From Rhodococcus sp. (in: high G+C Gram-positive bacteria) (GTDB taxonomy: Bacteria > Actinomycetota > Actinomycetes > Mycobacteriales > Mycobacteriaceae): a stretch of DNA of 13,349 bases. Made by a program: the position numbers and the translations under genes. Positions within the stretch are counted from its first letter, which is position 1. The number at the start of each line of letters is the position of its first letter. The stretch lies in assembly GCA_012515885.1 (NCBI GenBank), contig JAAYXN010000281.1:1-13349 (forward strand). Reading direction: 5' to 3'. The notes beneath the pieces were generated by a model. The model saw only the letters and a program-made list of their open reading frames with translations. It did no database searches and was not told where the DNA came from. Positions 6,104-13,349 of this stretch are shown here, piece by piece.

Positions 6104-7521
6104 TGCGACACCTCCAAGCTCAATAGATCTTCTACAGTTTCCCGGCGCAGGATCACGCGCGAGGCACCGTCTCGTACTGCCACGACCGCTGGCCGCCCGA
6201 GCATGTTGTAGCGACTCGACATCGAGTAGCAGTACGCACCGGTAGCCGCGACCGCCAGCAAGTCGCCGGGGACAACGTCATCAGGAATCCAGGTGTCCCG
6301 AATAACAATGTCACCGCTTTCGCAGTGCTTGCCCACGACACGGGCCACCACCGGCTCGCCCGTTGCCACGCGCGAAACGACCTTGCATTCGTATTCCGCC
6401 TGGTACAGCGACGTGCGAATGTTGTCGCTCATACCACCGTCGACGCTGACATAGCGGCGACGTGCGGTGGAACCGACCGCGACATCCTTGATGGTCCCGA
6501 CCTCATACAGGGTAATCGTGGACGGTCCGGCAATGGCACGCCCGGGCTCAACCGCGATGGTCGGCTCCGGCAATCCCACCGCAGCAGACTCGTTGCGCAC
6601 GATCTGACGCAGCTTCGCAGCTAGTTCATCGACCGGTGGTGGATCGTCGCTCGGGATGTAGGCGATGCCCATTCCGCCGCCCAGGTCCACGATCGAGATC
6701 TGGGACGTCTTGTCGACACCGAACTCGGCGACGACGTCACGCAGTAGACCGATGATGCGGTGTGCGGCCACCTCAAAGCCGTCGACGTCGAAGATTTGTG
6801 ACCCGATGTGGCTGTGCAGCCCGACCAGTCGCAGGTTATCGGCGGCGAAGACGCGGCGCACCGCGTCCATGGCGTTTCCGCCAGCGAGGGAGAAACCGAA
6901 CTTCTGGTCCTCGTGAGCGGTGGAAATAAATTCGTGGGTGTGGGCTTCGACGCCGACGGTGACGCGGATCAGCACGTCCTGCACGGTTCCTGCGCGTCCA
7001 GCTACCTCGTTCAACCGGTCGATCTCGGTGACAGAATCGAGGACCACATGACCTACACCTGCGGCAACTCCGGCTTCAAGCTCAGCAACCGACTTATTGT
7101 TGCCGTGCATCGCGATCTTGTCCGCCGGGAAACCTGCGTGCAGTGCCACGGCGAGTTCGCCGCCTGAGCACACGTCAAGCGACAGGCCCTCGTCAGCGAC
7201 CCAGCGAGCGATTTCACCGCGCAGGAACGCCTTCGACGCGTAGTGAACCTTGGCTTCGGTGCCGAACGCGTCAACCATGTCGCGGCACCGCGACCGGAAG
7301 TCAGCCTCGTCAACAACGAACAGTGGGGTGCCGTACTGCTCCGCGAGGTCAGTAACTCGCACTCCCCCGACCGTTACTTCGCCGTCTGGTTCGCGACGGG
7401 CGCCGCGCGGCCACACGGCAGGCACGAGTTCGCTGTAGGCCTCCACGCTGGCGGGACGCTCCGGAAGCCCCGGCGCGTGGAGTTGCTCAGCGTGCTTCGG
7501 GCCTGCGGGGTGCGCGTTCAC
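6100..7521 (-). CDS. lysA: Diaminopimelate decarboxylase
   Basis: This PLP enzyme decarboxylates meso-diaminopimelate to L-lysine, the last lysine step. It acts in the cytoplasm and competes with peptidoglycan synthesis for its substrate. The protein has 473 residues, a fold-III alanine-racemase-like barrel. The PLP lysine is in VHYASKAF (Lys97), HSHIGSQ spans 236-242, the glycine loop DLGGGMGIAY spans 279-288, EPGRAIAG begins at 325, and the catalytic-site cysteine is in CESGD (Cys400), followed by GAYCYSMSSRYN (428-439). The GTG at 7521 was chosen over a longer frame reaching 7590 because it overlaps the argS stop (GTGA), has a GGAGAAG ribosome-binding site, and gives the N-terminal MNAHPAGPKH expected for Rhodococcus-like LysA. 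It is about 26 residues longer at the N-terminus than M. tuberculosis LysA. Confidence 0.97.
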   Translation of the reverse strand: MNAHPAGPKHAEQLHAPGLPERPASVEAYSELVPAVWPRGARREPDGEVTVGGVRVTDLAEQYGTPLFVVDEADFRSRCRDMVDAFGTEAKVHYASKAFLRGEIARWVADEGLSLDVCSGGELAVALHAGFPADKIAMHGNNKSVAELEAGVAAGVGHVVLDSVTEIDRLNEVAGRAGTVQDVLIRVTVGVEAHTHEFISTAHEDQKFGFSLAGGNAMDAVRRVFAADNLRLVGLHSHIGSQIFDVDGFEVAAHRIIGLLRDVVAEFGVDKTSQISIVDLGGGMGIAYIPSDDPPPVDELAAKLRQIVRNESAAVGLPEPTIAVEPGRAIAGPSTITLYEVGTIKDVAVGSTARRRYVSVDGGMSDNIRTSLYQAEYECKVVSRVATGEPVVARVVGKHCESGDIVIRDTWIPDDVVPGDLLAVAATGAYCYSMSSRYNMLGRPAVVAVRDGASRVILRRETVEDLLSLEVSQ

Positions 7522-9170
7522 ATCTTCTCCGGTGCGCTGACGCCCAGCAGCCTGAGTCCGTTTGCGAGTACCTGACGGGTCGCATCGCACAGGGCAAGCC
7601 GAGCTGTATGGATGGGGGCGGGCACTTCGTCACCCTGCGGCAGGATGCGGTTTGCGCCGTAGAACCGGTGGTAGGCCCCGGCCAGTTCCTCCAGGTAGCG
7701 GGCGACGCGGTGTGGCTCGCGCAGCGACGCCGCGCTGGCGACGACACGCGGGTACTCACCGAGGGTACGAATGAGGTCGCCTTCCTGCTCTGAAGTCAGC
7801 AGCGAGAGGTCTGGGTCTGCCGAGCTAATTCCCAGGTCGGCGGCGTTGCGCGCGATCGCTGAGAGCCGCGCATGCGCGTACTGCACATAGTAGACAGGGT
7901 TCTCGTTGCCCGCAGATGTCCACAGTTCCAGGTCGATGTCGATGCTCGAATCCACCGAGGAACGCACCAGCGCGTAGCGTGCGGCGTCCACGCCGATCGC
8001 TTCGACCAGATCGTCGAGAGTGATGACGGTGCCGGCACGCTTGGACATCTTGACCGGCACGCCGTCACGCACCAGATTGACCATCTGGCCGATGAGGACC
8101 TCGACGGTGGCGGGGTCGTCACCGAAGGCCGCGGCTGCCGCCTTCAACCGGCCGATATAGCCGTGATGATCCGCGCCGAGCATGTAAATGCACAGGTCAA
8201 AACCGCGTCCGCGCTTGTCCTGGAAGTAGGCGATGTCGCCAGCGATGTAGGCGGCGTTGCCGTCGCTCTTAATGACGACGCGGTCCTTGTCGTCACCAAA
8301 GCGGGTGCTCTCCAGCCACCAGGCACCGTCTTTTTCGTACAGGTTGCCGGACGTCTTGAGGGTCTCGACGGCGTTCTCAACGGCGCCAGACTCGAACAGC
8401 GAGTTCTCGTGGAAGTAGACGTCGAAGTCGACGCCAAAGTCATGCAGGCTCGACTTGATGTGCGCGAACATCAGCTCGACACCGATCGCGCGGAACGTTT
8501 CCTGACGCTCACCTTCGGGCAGGTCGAGAACATCGGGGCGCTGAGCGAGAACGTCGGCGGCGATATCGGTGATGTAGGCACCGGCGTAGCCATCTTCGGG
8601 AGCAGGCTGGCCGAGTGCCGCCGCAACGAGGGAACGCGCAAACCGGTCGATCTGGGCGCCGTGATCGTTGAAGTAGTACTCGCGGACGACGGTGCCGCCC
8701 TGCGCGGACAGGATGCGCCCCAAAGCGTCACCAACTGCTGCCCAGCGGGTACCGCCGAGGTGAATCGGGCCGGTCGGGTTTGCCGAGACGAACTCCAAGT
8801 TGATATTGGTGTCGGCCAGCGCGCTACCGGAGCCGTACTCGCTGCCTGCGGCCAGTACCTGCTCCACGATCCGGCCCTGTGCATCGGCCGCAAGCCGAAT
8901 ATTGAGGAAGCCGGGGCCAGCGATCTCCGCGCTCTCGATGCCGTCGACCGCTGTCAATGCTTCAGCGAGCCAGCCAGCAAGTTCACGCGGGTTGGTGCCG
9001 ACCTTTTTAGCCACCTGCATCGCGACATTGGTCGCGTAGTCGCCGTGCTCAGGGTTGCGTGGACGCTCCACAGTCAGGGTCTCAGGAAGTACGGACGTGT
9101 CGAGATCACGCCCGGCGAGCACATCTGCCGCGGTCGCACGCAAGAGTTCAGCAAGGTCAACTGGAGTCAC
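7518..9170 (-). CDS. argS: Arginyl-tRNA synthetase
   Basis: This class I synthetase charges tRNA-Arg with arginine using ATP. The protein has 550 residues, the same length as M. tuberculosis ArgS. The N-terminal Add-1 (tRNA D-loop recognition) domain covers about 1-95. The HIGH-type motif reads HLGG (137-140, in NPTGPIHLGGTRW) and the KMSKS-type motif reads KMSKRAG (374-380). The C-terminal anticodon-binding helical domain runs from about 425 to the end. I chose the GTG at 9170 because the product then starts MTPVDLAELL as in relatives and an AGGA site lies 9 bases upstream; a frame reaching 9233 adds 21 residues with no family support. It leads the lysA-hom-thrC-thrB unit and overlaps lysA by four bases, an arrangement conserved in actinobacteria. 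Confidence 0.97.
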   Translation of the reverse strand: MTPVDLAELLRATAADVLAGRDLDTSVLPETLTVERPRNPEHGDYATNVAMQVAKKVGTNPRELAGWLAEALTAVDGIESAEIAGPGFLNIRLAADAQGRIVEQVLAAGSEYGSGSALADTNINLEFVSANPTGPIHLGGTRWAAVGDALGRILSAQGGTVVREYYFNDHGAQIDRFARSLVAAALGQPAPEDGYAGAYITDIAADVLAQRPDVLDLPEGERQETFRAIGVELMFAHIKSSLHDFGVDFDVYFHENSLFESGAVENAVETLKTSGNLYEKDGAWWLESTRFGDDKDRVVIKSDGNAAYIAGDIAYFQDKRGRGFDLCIYMLGADHHGYIGRLKAAAAAFGDDPATVEVLIGQMVNLVRDGVPVKMSKRAGTVITLDDLVEAIGVDAARYALVRSSVDSSIDIDLELWTSAGNENPVYYVQYAHARLSAIARNAADLGISSADPDLSLLTSEQEGDLIRTLGEYPRVVASAASLREPHRVARYLEELAGAYHRFYGANRILPQGDEVPAPIHTARLALCDATRQVLANGLRLLGVSAPEKM

Positions 9171-9223
9171 AGGAGTCCATCCTATTGGTTTGCCCGCGCA
9201 GCCCGTGACCGACCTGGCTATAG

Positions 9224-9324
9224 ACCGTGCCAAGCACGGCTAGGGCGCCTGATTCGGCGGGCACGGTGCTCCCCCAGTTTTCTTTCAGGTTCCGTTAGTA
9301 GAGTGGAGCAGCCCTGTACCGTGC
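9224..9324. repeat. Repeated ACCGTGC-type words in the divergent argS / DUF3105 spacer
   Basis: The hexamer CCGTGC or its complement GCACGG occurs four times in about 100 bases: 9225-9230 (+), 9234-9239 (complement), 9261-9266 (complement) and 9319-9324 (+). The first two form a 6-bp hairpin with a CAA loop. The third lies in the palindrome GCACGGTGC (9261-9269 region). Three of the four extend to ACCGTGC. This could be a repressor-binding array controlling one or both divergent genes, or simply secondary structure. I recognise no known operator. Confidence 0.35.
9299..9304 (+). promoter_or_regulatory. Weak -10 candidate for the DUF3105-DUF305 operon
   Basis: TAGAGT fits the actinobacterial TANNNT pattern and would place a transcript start near 9311, about 62 bases before the ATG at 9373. 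There is no good -35; only a T-rich stretch (9278-9285) lies upstream. The likely ribosome-binding site is AAAGAG, about 10 bases before the ATG. Confidence 0.25.
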
Positions 9325-9372
9325 ATCGGGCAAGCGGTCAGAAGTTTCCTCCAGTGAAAGAGCACACAGCAC

Positions 9373-10392
9373 ATGGCCAGTGGTTCAGACGGTCGCGGAT
9401 CGAGCAGTAAGTCCTCGGCAAAGTCAGCGAAGGCAATCGCAGCCGCGCAAAAGAAGAGCAAAGCGAAGAAGAAGGGTGGCGGCGTTGGTGGCCGCAACAT
9501 TCCCTGGATGACGCTTGGCGGTATTGCGGTGGTTGTCGCCTTGATCGCGGCGCTGGCTGTCAATCTGTACCCGAAGTACCAGGCTGAAGAGGAAGCAAAG
9601 CGCTGGGCTCCGACCGAGGAGAACCAAGATCCGTCTGACGCGATCGACGGCGTCGTCAAGGTCGAATACGCGGCGTCTCTCCACGTTAATGCGCCGCAGC
9701 GTGTGGCCTACGATCAGACGCCTCCGTTCGGTGGCCCGCACGACTCCTACTGGGCCAACTGCATGGGCACGGTGTACCCGGTCGCTATCCGTACCGAGAA
9801 CGCCGTCCACTCGCTTGAGCACGGCGCTGTCTGGATCACCTACAACCCGGACACCCTGCCCGACGATCAGCGCGAGACGCTTGAGAGCAAGGTCGACGGC
9901 AAGCCGTACACGATGATGTCGCCGTACCCCGGCCAGGAAAAGCCCATTTCGTTGCAGTCGTGGGGCCATCAGCTGGCGGTCGAGTCTGCTGATGACGAGC
10001 GCGTCAACCAGTTCATCAGCGCTCTGCGCCTGAACCCGTACACCCACCCCGAGGTCGGTGCTACCTGCTCGACGGCACCGGGCACGTTCGACGTCGACAA
10101 CCCGCCGCCGTTCGACCCGACCCCTCCCGGACCTGATGCACAGCCGATGGATGGCAGCGGCCTGACTCTCGCCCCCAACACCGGCGAAATGACCGACCCC
10201 ATGGGCGGCCTCGTTCCCGGTGGCGAAGGTTTGCCGGGTGGACTTCCCGCTGGCTCCATCCCGCCCGAGCTTCAGGAACTCCTCGAAAACCCTGAGGGCA
10301 CTGGAAACCCTGAAGGATCCGGAAACCCTGCAGGCAATGGCGATTCCAGCGGTTCGGCCCCGGCCGACGGTTCAGCACCGGCAGGTCAGTAA
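9373..10392 (+). CDS. Membrane-anchored DUF3105 protein of unknown function
   Basis: The protein has 339 residues and an uncharacterised DUF3105 domain. A Lys/Ser/Ala-rich cytoplasmic N-terminus (1-43) is followed by one transmembrane helix (about 44-66, IPWMTLGGIAVVVALIAALA), so the rest should face outside the membrane. The DUF3105 core spans about 95-235. It carries the family's conserved pattern GGPHDSYWANCMG (120-132) and HSLEHGAVWITYNP (146-159), plus WGHQL (197-201). Two cysteines (130 and 232) and His103, 123, 146, 150 and 199 could bind a metal or form a disulfide, but this is inference. The C-terminal tail (about 240-339) is Pro/Gly-rich and disordered, with three NPxGxG repeats. 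The stop codon overlaps the start of the next gene (TAATG), so the two are translationally coupled. No enzymatic function is known to me. Start: the ATG at 9373 has a modest AAAGAG site. Confidence 0.85.
   Translation: MASGSDGRGSSSKSSAKSAKAIAAAQKKSKAKKKGGGVGGRNIPWMTLGGIAVVVALIAALAVNLYPKYQAEEEAKRWAPTEENQDPSDAIDGVVKVEYAASLHVNAPQRVAYDQTPPFGGPHDSYWANCMGTVYPVAIRTENAVHSLEHGAVWITYNPDTLPDDQRETLESKVDGKPYTMMSPYPGQEKPISLQSWGHQLAVESADDERVNQFISALRLNPYTHPEVGATCSTAPGTFDVDNPPPFDPTPPGPDAQPMDGSGLTLAPNTGEMTDPMGGLVPGGEGLPGGLPAGSIPPELQELLENPEGTGNPEGSGNPAGNGDSSGSAPADGSAPAGQ
10288..10341 (+). repeat. Three tandem 18-base repeats coding NP(E/A)G.G in the DUF3105 tail
   Basis: Units 10288-10305, 10306-10323 and 10324-10341 each begin AACCCTG and encode NPEGTG, NPEGSG and NPAGNG. 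They keep frame and extend the disordered tail. Copy number may vary between strains through slippage or recombination. Confidence 0.7.
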
Positions 10393-11126
10393 TGGCAAGC
10401 GAACCCGAGAATCCCACTGCGCCTAGTTCCGCTGATACTGCCGACTACACGCAGACCCCGCGCAGCCAACGGACGGCGCTGCTTGTCCTTGGCTTCGTGG
10501 GAGTGCTCATTCTCGGGTTCGCTGTCGGTGTGTTGGCGCGGATTCCGCTAGCTGACAATGCACCCTCGGTTCCCGGGCCAGGTTCGGTGGATGTCGGCTT
10601 CTCGCAAGACATGAGCGTCCACCATCTTCAAGCAGTCGAAATGTCAACGATTGCCATGACGAATGCGACTGACCCACGGGTACGCAATCTGGCGTTCGAC
10701 ATCTTGACCGCTCAGCAAAACCAGATTGGTCAAATGCAGGGCTGGCTGACGATGTGGGGCCAGCCGCCGCTGCCACCCGGCGAGGGCTATATGGCGTGGA
10801 TGACTGAGGGCAGCGGTGGCCACGGCCATGGCGATCAGCATGGAAGCCATAGCGGCCCAGCCAACCGGATGCCCGGTATGGCGACGTCTGAGGAAATGGC
10901 CGCGTTGCGTCAAGCCACTGGTGAAGATGTCGACGTCCTGTTTCTTCAGCTGATGCTGCGCCATCACGAAGGCGGCATGCCGATGATGGAGTACGGCGTC
11001 CAGTACGCCTCCGAGCAGGTGGTACGCGGCATCGCCCAGAAGATGGTCAATACGCAAGCGAGCGAGTCCGAGTTGATGACGTCGATGCTTGAGCAGCGCG
11101 GAGCCTCTCCCCTACCTATGAATTAG
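10392..11126 (+). CDS. Membrane-anchored DUF305 protein, likely metal-related
   Basis: The protein has 244 residues. A short cytoplasmic N-terminus is followed by a transmembrane helix at about 28-49 (TALLVLGFVGVLILGFAVGVLA), so the DUF305 domain should lie outside the membrane. Two DUF305 half-motifs are visible: FSQDMSVHHLQAVEMS (70-85) and FLQLMLRHHEGGMPMMEY (184-201), both with paired histidines and several methionines on predicted helices. Between them lies a His/Gly/Met-rich linker, GHGHGDQHGSHSGPANRM (143-160). The family has a helical, ferritin-like fold, and one member, CopM of Synechocystis, binds copper. Copper or other metal binding here is therefore a reasonable inference but not proved. 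The start codon overlaps the DUF3105 stop by one base, so the two proteins are made together and both are extracytoplasmic. Confidence 0.88.
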   Translation: MASEPENPTAPSSADTADYTQTPRSQRTALLVLGFVGVLILGFAVGVLARIPLADNAPSVPGPGSVDVGFSQDMSVHHLQAVEMSTIAMTNATDPRVRNLAFDILTAQQNQIGQMQGWLTMWGQPPLPPGEGYMAWMTEGSGGHGHGDQHGSHSGPANRMPGMATSEEMAALRQATGEDVDVLFLQLMLRHHEGGMPMMEYGVQYASEQVVRGIAQKMVNTQASESELMTSMLEQRGASPLPMN

Positions 11127-11171
11127 CGGCCGCTAGCTCGCGTGTTTACGAGCTCGGGGGGTTACGAGCTA
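11124..11171. terminator. Palindrome-rich convergent junction between the DUF305 gene and the phosphoketolase gene
   Basis: A perfect 12-bp palindrome TAGCGGCCGCTA (11124-11135) contains the DUF305 stop codon. AGCTCG (11135-11140) pairs with CGAGCT (11149-11154) around an 8-base loop, or as TAGCTCG (11134-11140) with CGAGCTA (11165-11171). TTACGAGCT is directly repeated at 11146-11154 and 11162-11170, the second copy containing the phosphoketolase stop. No T-run is present on either strand. A bidirectional terminator role is plausible from the position, but weak by sequence. Confidence 0.35.
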
Positions 11172-13349
11172 TTCGGCCACGTCCAGTCCCGAACCTCCGG
11201 CATGTCTTCAAGGTGTTCAACCACGTACGTCCGGTGCCGCTGCAATTGCGCGCGGCAGTAGGCCTCAAGTTCTTCGGCACCGGGCGGTACCCGCCGCGCG
11301 CGATGTAGCGCTTCGATGGCCAGGTGGTAGCGGCTCATTCGGTTGAGTACCACCATGTCGAATGGTGTTGTCGTCGTTCCCTGTTCACTAAATCCGCGGA
11401 CGTGGAAACGAGCCGGATCTGGGCGGCCGTGCAATAGTTCATGCACGGCTCGGGAGTAACCGTGGAACGCGAACACGACGTCGATACTTTCGGTGAATAG
11501 CTCCGCGAATGTGGAGTCGTCGAATCCGTGCGGGTGGTCCCGAGGCATCAACAGGGCCATGAGATCCACCACGTTGACGACGCGGGTAATCAACTCCGGT
11601 GTGTATTCGCGAAGCAGTTGAGCGGCCGCCAAGATTTCTTGGGTGGGCACGTCACCTGCCGCCGCGAGCACTACGTCGGGCTCGTTACTGTGCTCGCCGT
11701 CTTCGGTTCCTGCCCACTGCCACACCGAAGCGCCTGCCGCGCAATGACGGTGCGCTTCTTCGAGGGTCAAGTACTGCAAGTGCGGCTGCTTATCGACAAC
11801 GATGAGGTTGACGTGGTCGGTGCTGCGCAAGCAGTGGTCAGAAATCGACAACAATGTGTTCGAATCTGGCGGCAGCCACACGCGCACCACTCCCGGTGCG
11901 AGTGGAGTGACAGCGTCGATCATTCCCGGCCCCTGATGGCTAAATCCGTTGTGGTCGTTACGCCAGCAGGTGCTTGTGAGCAGGATATTCAGCGAAGACA
12001 CCGGTGCGCGCCACGGTAGATCGGCAGCGTGTTGAAGCCACTTGGTGTGCTGAATGATCATGGACGCGACCACCATCGAGAATGCTTCGTAGCTCGCGAA
12101 AATTCCGTGGCGTCCGGTCAGCAGGTAGCCCTCAAGCCATCCCTCACACAAATGTTCGCTGAGCACTTCCATGACACGGCCGTGCGGTGCGAGCGCTACG
12201 TCGTAGTCGGTGCGGGGTAGTTGCCAGCACCGGTCGGTTACCTCAAAGACAGCCCCCAACCGGTTGCTGTTGGTTTCGTCGGGACAGAACAGTCGGAATG
12301 TTCCGCCGCCGTCCGCGGTGGTGGTTGCGCGGTAGATGTCGCGCATAAGTTCACCAAGAACCCGCGTTGTTTCGTGGAAAGTCGTTCCGGGAGAGGCAAC
12401 TTCAACCTCGTAGTTTTTGAGGTCAGGGATCGGCAGTTCAGTACGCAGGCGCCCGCCGTTCGCGTAGGGCGATGACCCCATCCGCTTATCCCCATCGGGG
12501 GCGAGCTGAGCGAGTTCGGGTGCCAACGTCCCGTTCTCGTCGAACTGTTCGTGCGGCTTATACGAATGCAACCACTGCTCCAGTTGGCGCAAATGATCCT
12601 CGTTTGTACGCACCCCAGACAGCGGGACCTGGTGCGAACGGAACGTACCTTCCACCAGCTTCCCGTCCACCGTATGCGGACCGGTCCACCCCTTGGGCGT
12701 TCGGAGAATGATCGCTGGCCAGCGGCGACGATCAGCGTCATCTGATGTAGTCGAGCCGCGGGCCGACCGCTGAATCTCGGTAATCTCGCGATGCGCGGTA
12801 GTGATTGCCTGGTCCAGTGCGCGGAACACCGTGGCGGGGTCATCACCCTCAACCACTATCGGCGCCCAGCCCTGGCCATGAAGAAATGCCTCGACGTCCG
12901 CGTCACTACTGCGGCCATAGACCGTCGGCCCAGCGATTTTGGCGCCGTTGAGATGCAAGATCGGCAGTACCGCACCATCGCGAGACGGATCGAGAAACGC
13001 GGGCAACTTCCATGACCCAGATAATGGGCCCGTCTCCGCTTCCCCATCACCAATAACGCAGGCGACCAGTAAGTCCTTGTGGTCGAACGCGGCTCCCGCG
13101 GCGTGCACTAGCGCGTAGCCGAGTTCTCCACCTTCGTGGATGCTTCCCGGCGTTTGCACACTCACGTGGCTGGGGATGCCGCCGGGGGTGGAGAACTGTC
13201 GACAGAGTTGATGAACACCCGCCGCGTCGGTGGTGACGTGCGGATAGATCTCCGAGTACGTCCCTTCCAGATATGTAGACGCCACCAGGGCGGGACCGCC
13301 GTGACCGGGTCCGGCGATATACAGCCACTCAGATCCGGTTCGTCGAATA
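11162..13349 (-). CDS. xfp: Phosphoketolase (xylulose-5-phosphate/fructose-6-phosphate), N-terminus cut by window edge
   Basis: This thiamine-diphosphate enzyme splits xylulose 5-phosphate (and often fructose 6-phosphate) with phosphate into acetyl phosphate and an aldose phosphate, giving an ATP- and acetyl-yielding bypass of glycolysis. The frame is open to the right edge; 728 residues are visible against about 790-800 for the family, so roughly 60-90 are missing. Family motifs, in visible-residue numbers, are GPGHGGPA (13-20), TPGSIHEGGELGYAL (66-80), the ThDP/Mg loop GDGEAETGP (100-108), SHQVP (238-242), PDETNSNRL (356-364) and NDHNGFSHQGPG (464-475). One unusual position is HLNGAKIAGPT, where Bifidobacterium has LNGYKIA (Tyr to Ala at 136). 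The product ends WTWPNSS. The gene is convergent with DUF305 and has no visible partner such as acetate kinase in this window. Confidence 0.96.
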   Translation of the reverse strand, partial: IRRTGSEWLYIAGPGHGGPALVASTYLEGTYSEIYPHVTTDAAGVHQLCRQFSTPGGIPSHVSVQTPGSIHEGGELGYALVHAAGAAFDHKDLLVACVIGDGEAETGPLSGSWKLPAFLDPSRDGAVLPILHLNGAKIAGPTVYGRSSDADVEAFLHGQGWAPIVVEGDDPATVFRALDQAITTAHREITEIQRSARGSTTSDDADRRRWPAIILRTPKGWTGPHTVDGKLVEGTFRSHQVPLSGVRTNEDHLRQLEQWLHSYKPHEQFDENGTLAPELAQLAPDGDKRMGSSPYANGGRLRTELPIPDLKNYEVEVASPGTTFHETTRVLGELMRDIYRATTTADGGGTFRLFCPDETNSNRLGAVFEVTDRCWQLPRTDYDVALAPHGRVMEVLSEHLCEGWLEGYLLTGRHGIFASYEAFSMVVASMIIQHTKWLQHAADLPWRAPVSSLNILLTSTCWRNDHNGFSHQGPGMIDAVTPLAPGVVRVWLPPDSNTLLSISDHCLRSTDHVNLIVVDKQPHLQYLTLEEAHRHCAAGASVWQWAGTEDGEHSNEPDVVLAAAGDVPTQEILAAAQLLREYTPELITRVVNVVDLMALLMPRDHPHGFDDSTFAELFTESIDVVFAFHGYSRAVHELLHGRPDPARFHVRGFSEQGTTTTPFDMVVLNRMSRYHLAIEALHRARRVPPGAEELEAYCRAQLQRHRTYVVEHLEDMPEVRDWTWPNSS

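Noticed and set aside
9171..9233. 21-residue N-terminal extension of ArgS
   Set aside because: Family members begin MTPxDLAELL, which the GTG at 9170 gives with an AGGA site; the upstream part has no support.
7872..9410. 512-codon open frame on the plus strand opposite argS
   Set aside because: It lies almost wholly antisense to a firmly identified argS, has no family resemblance and no ribosome-binding site. Long antisense frames are expected opposite biased, GC-rich coding sequence.
11126..11155. NotI, NheI and SacI sites close together, resembling a cloning polylinker
   Set aside because: The sites fall within natural-looking gene ends with intact stop codons on both sides, and no vector sequence surrounds them.
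1..13349. Mobile elements, CRISPR arrays, tRNA genes, toxin-antitoxin or defence genes
   Set aside because: I looked on both strands and saw no transposase, no spaced direct-repeat array, no tRNA T-arm with acceptor pairing, and no defence-type domain.

Overview
The window reads as chromosomal core DNA of an actinobacterium of the order Mycobacteriales (Mycobacterium/Rhodococcus/Nocardia/Hoyosella-type). The evidence is the gene order argS-lysA-hom-thrC-thrB-rho-(rpmE), which I recall from Mycobacterium tuberculosis and Rhodococcus, together with very close protein matches to those families and frequent GTG starts. G+C is moderate to high (about 60% by eye). Corynebacterium is less likely, because there hom-thrB is usually not interrupted by thrC. 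The genus cannot be fixed from the sequence alone.

Left part, minus strand (read right to left). argS (9170-7518), lysA (7521-6100), hom (6103-4793) and thrC (4796-3705) are joined by three successive 4-base stop/start overlaps. thrB (3659-2715) follows after 45 bases. This is one translationally coupled unit: an arginyl-tRNA synthetase, the last lysine step, and three steps of threonine synthesis from aspartate semialdehyde. A 468-base gap without a conventional gene then separates thrB from rho (2246-204). It holds a good SigA-type promoter about 315 bases upstream of the rho start, several stem-loops and a possible leaderless 25-codon upstream ORF, so rho seems to be transcribed separately with a long, possibly autoregulatory leader. 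Rho has a long arginine/glycine/aspartate-rich disordered insert. After rho come a GC-rich hairpin, a separate promoter, and the first two codons of the next minus-strand gene, almost certainly rpmE (L31).

Right part. A 202-base divergent region upstream of argS carries repeated ACCGTGC-type words. Two plus-strand genes follow, overlapping by one base (TAATG): a membrane-anchored DUF3105 protein (9373-10392) and a membrane-anchored DUF305 protein with a His/Met-rich linker (10392-11126). They look like a small extracytoplasmic, perhaps metal-binding pair and are the least understood part of the window. After a 35-base palindrome-rich convergent gap, a minus-strand phosphoketolase gene (11162 to beyond 13349) enters from the right edge, with its N-terminus outside the window.

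I found no insertion sequences, CRISPR arrays, tRNA or rRNA genes, prophage or defence genes. Most of the window is ordinary core genome. The points worth a second look are the rho leader with its upstream ORF, the long Rho insert, the DUF3105-DUF305 pair, and the repeat-rich intergenic spacers.
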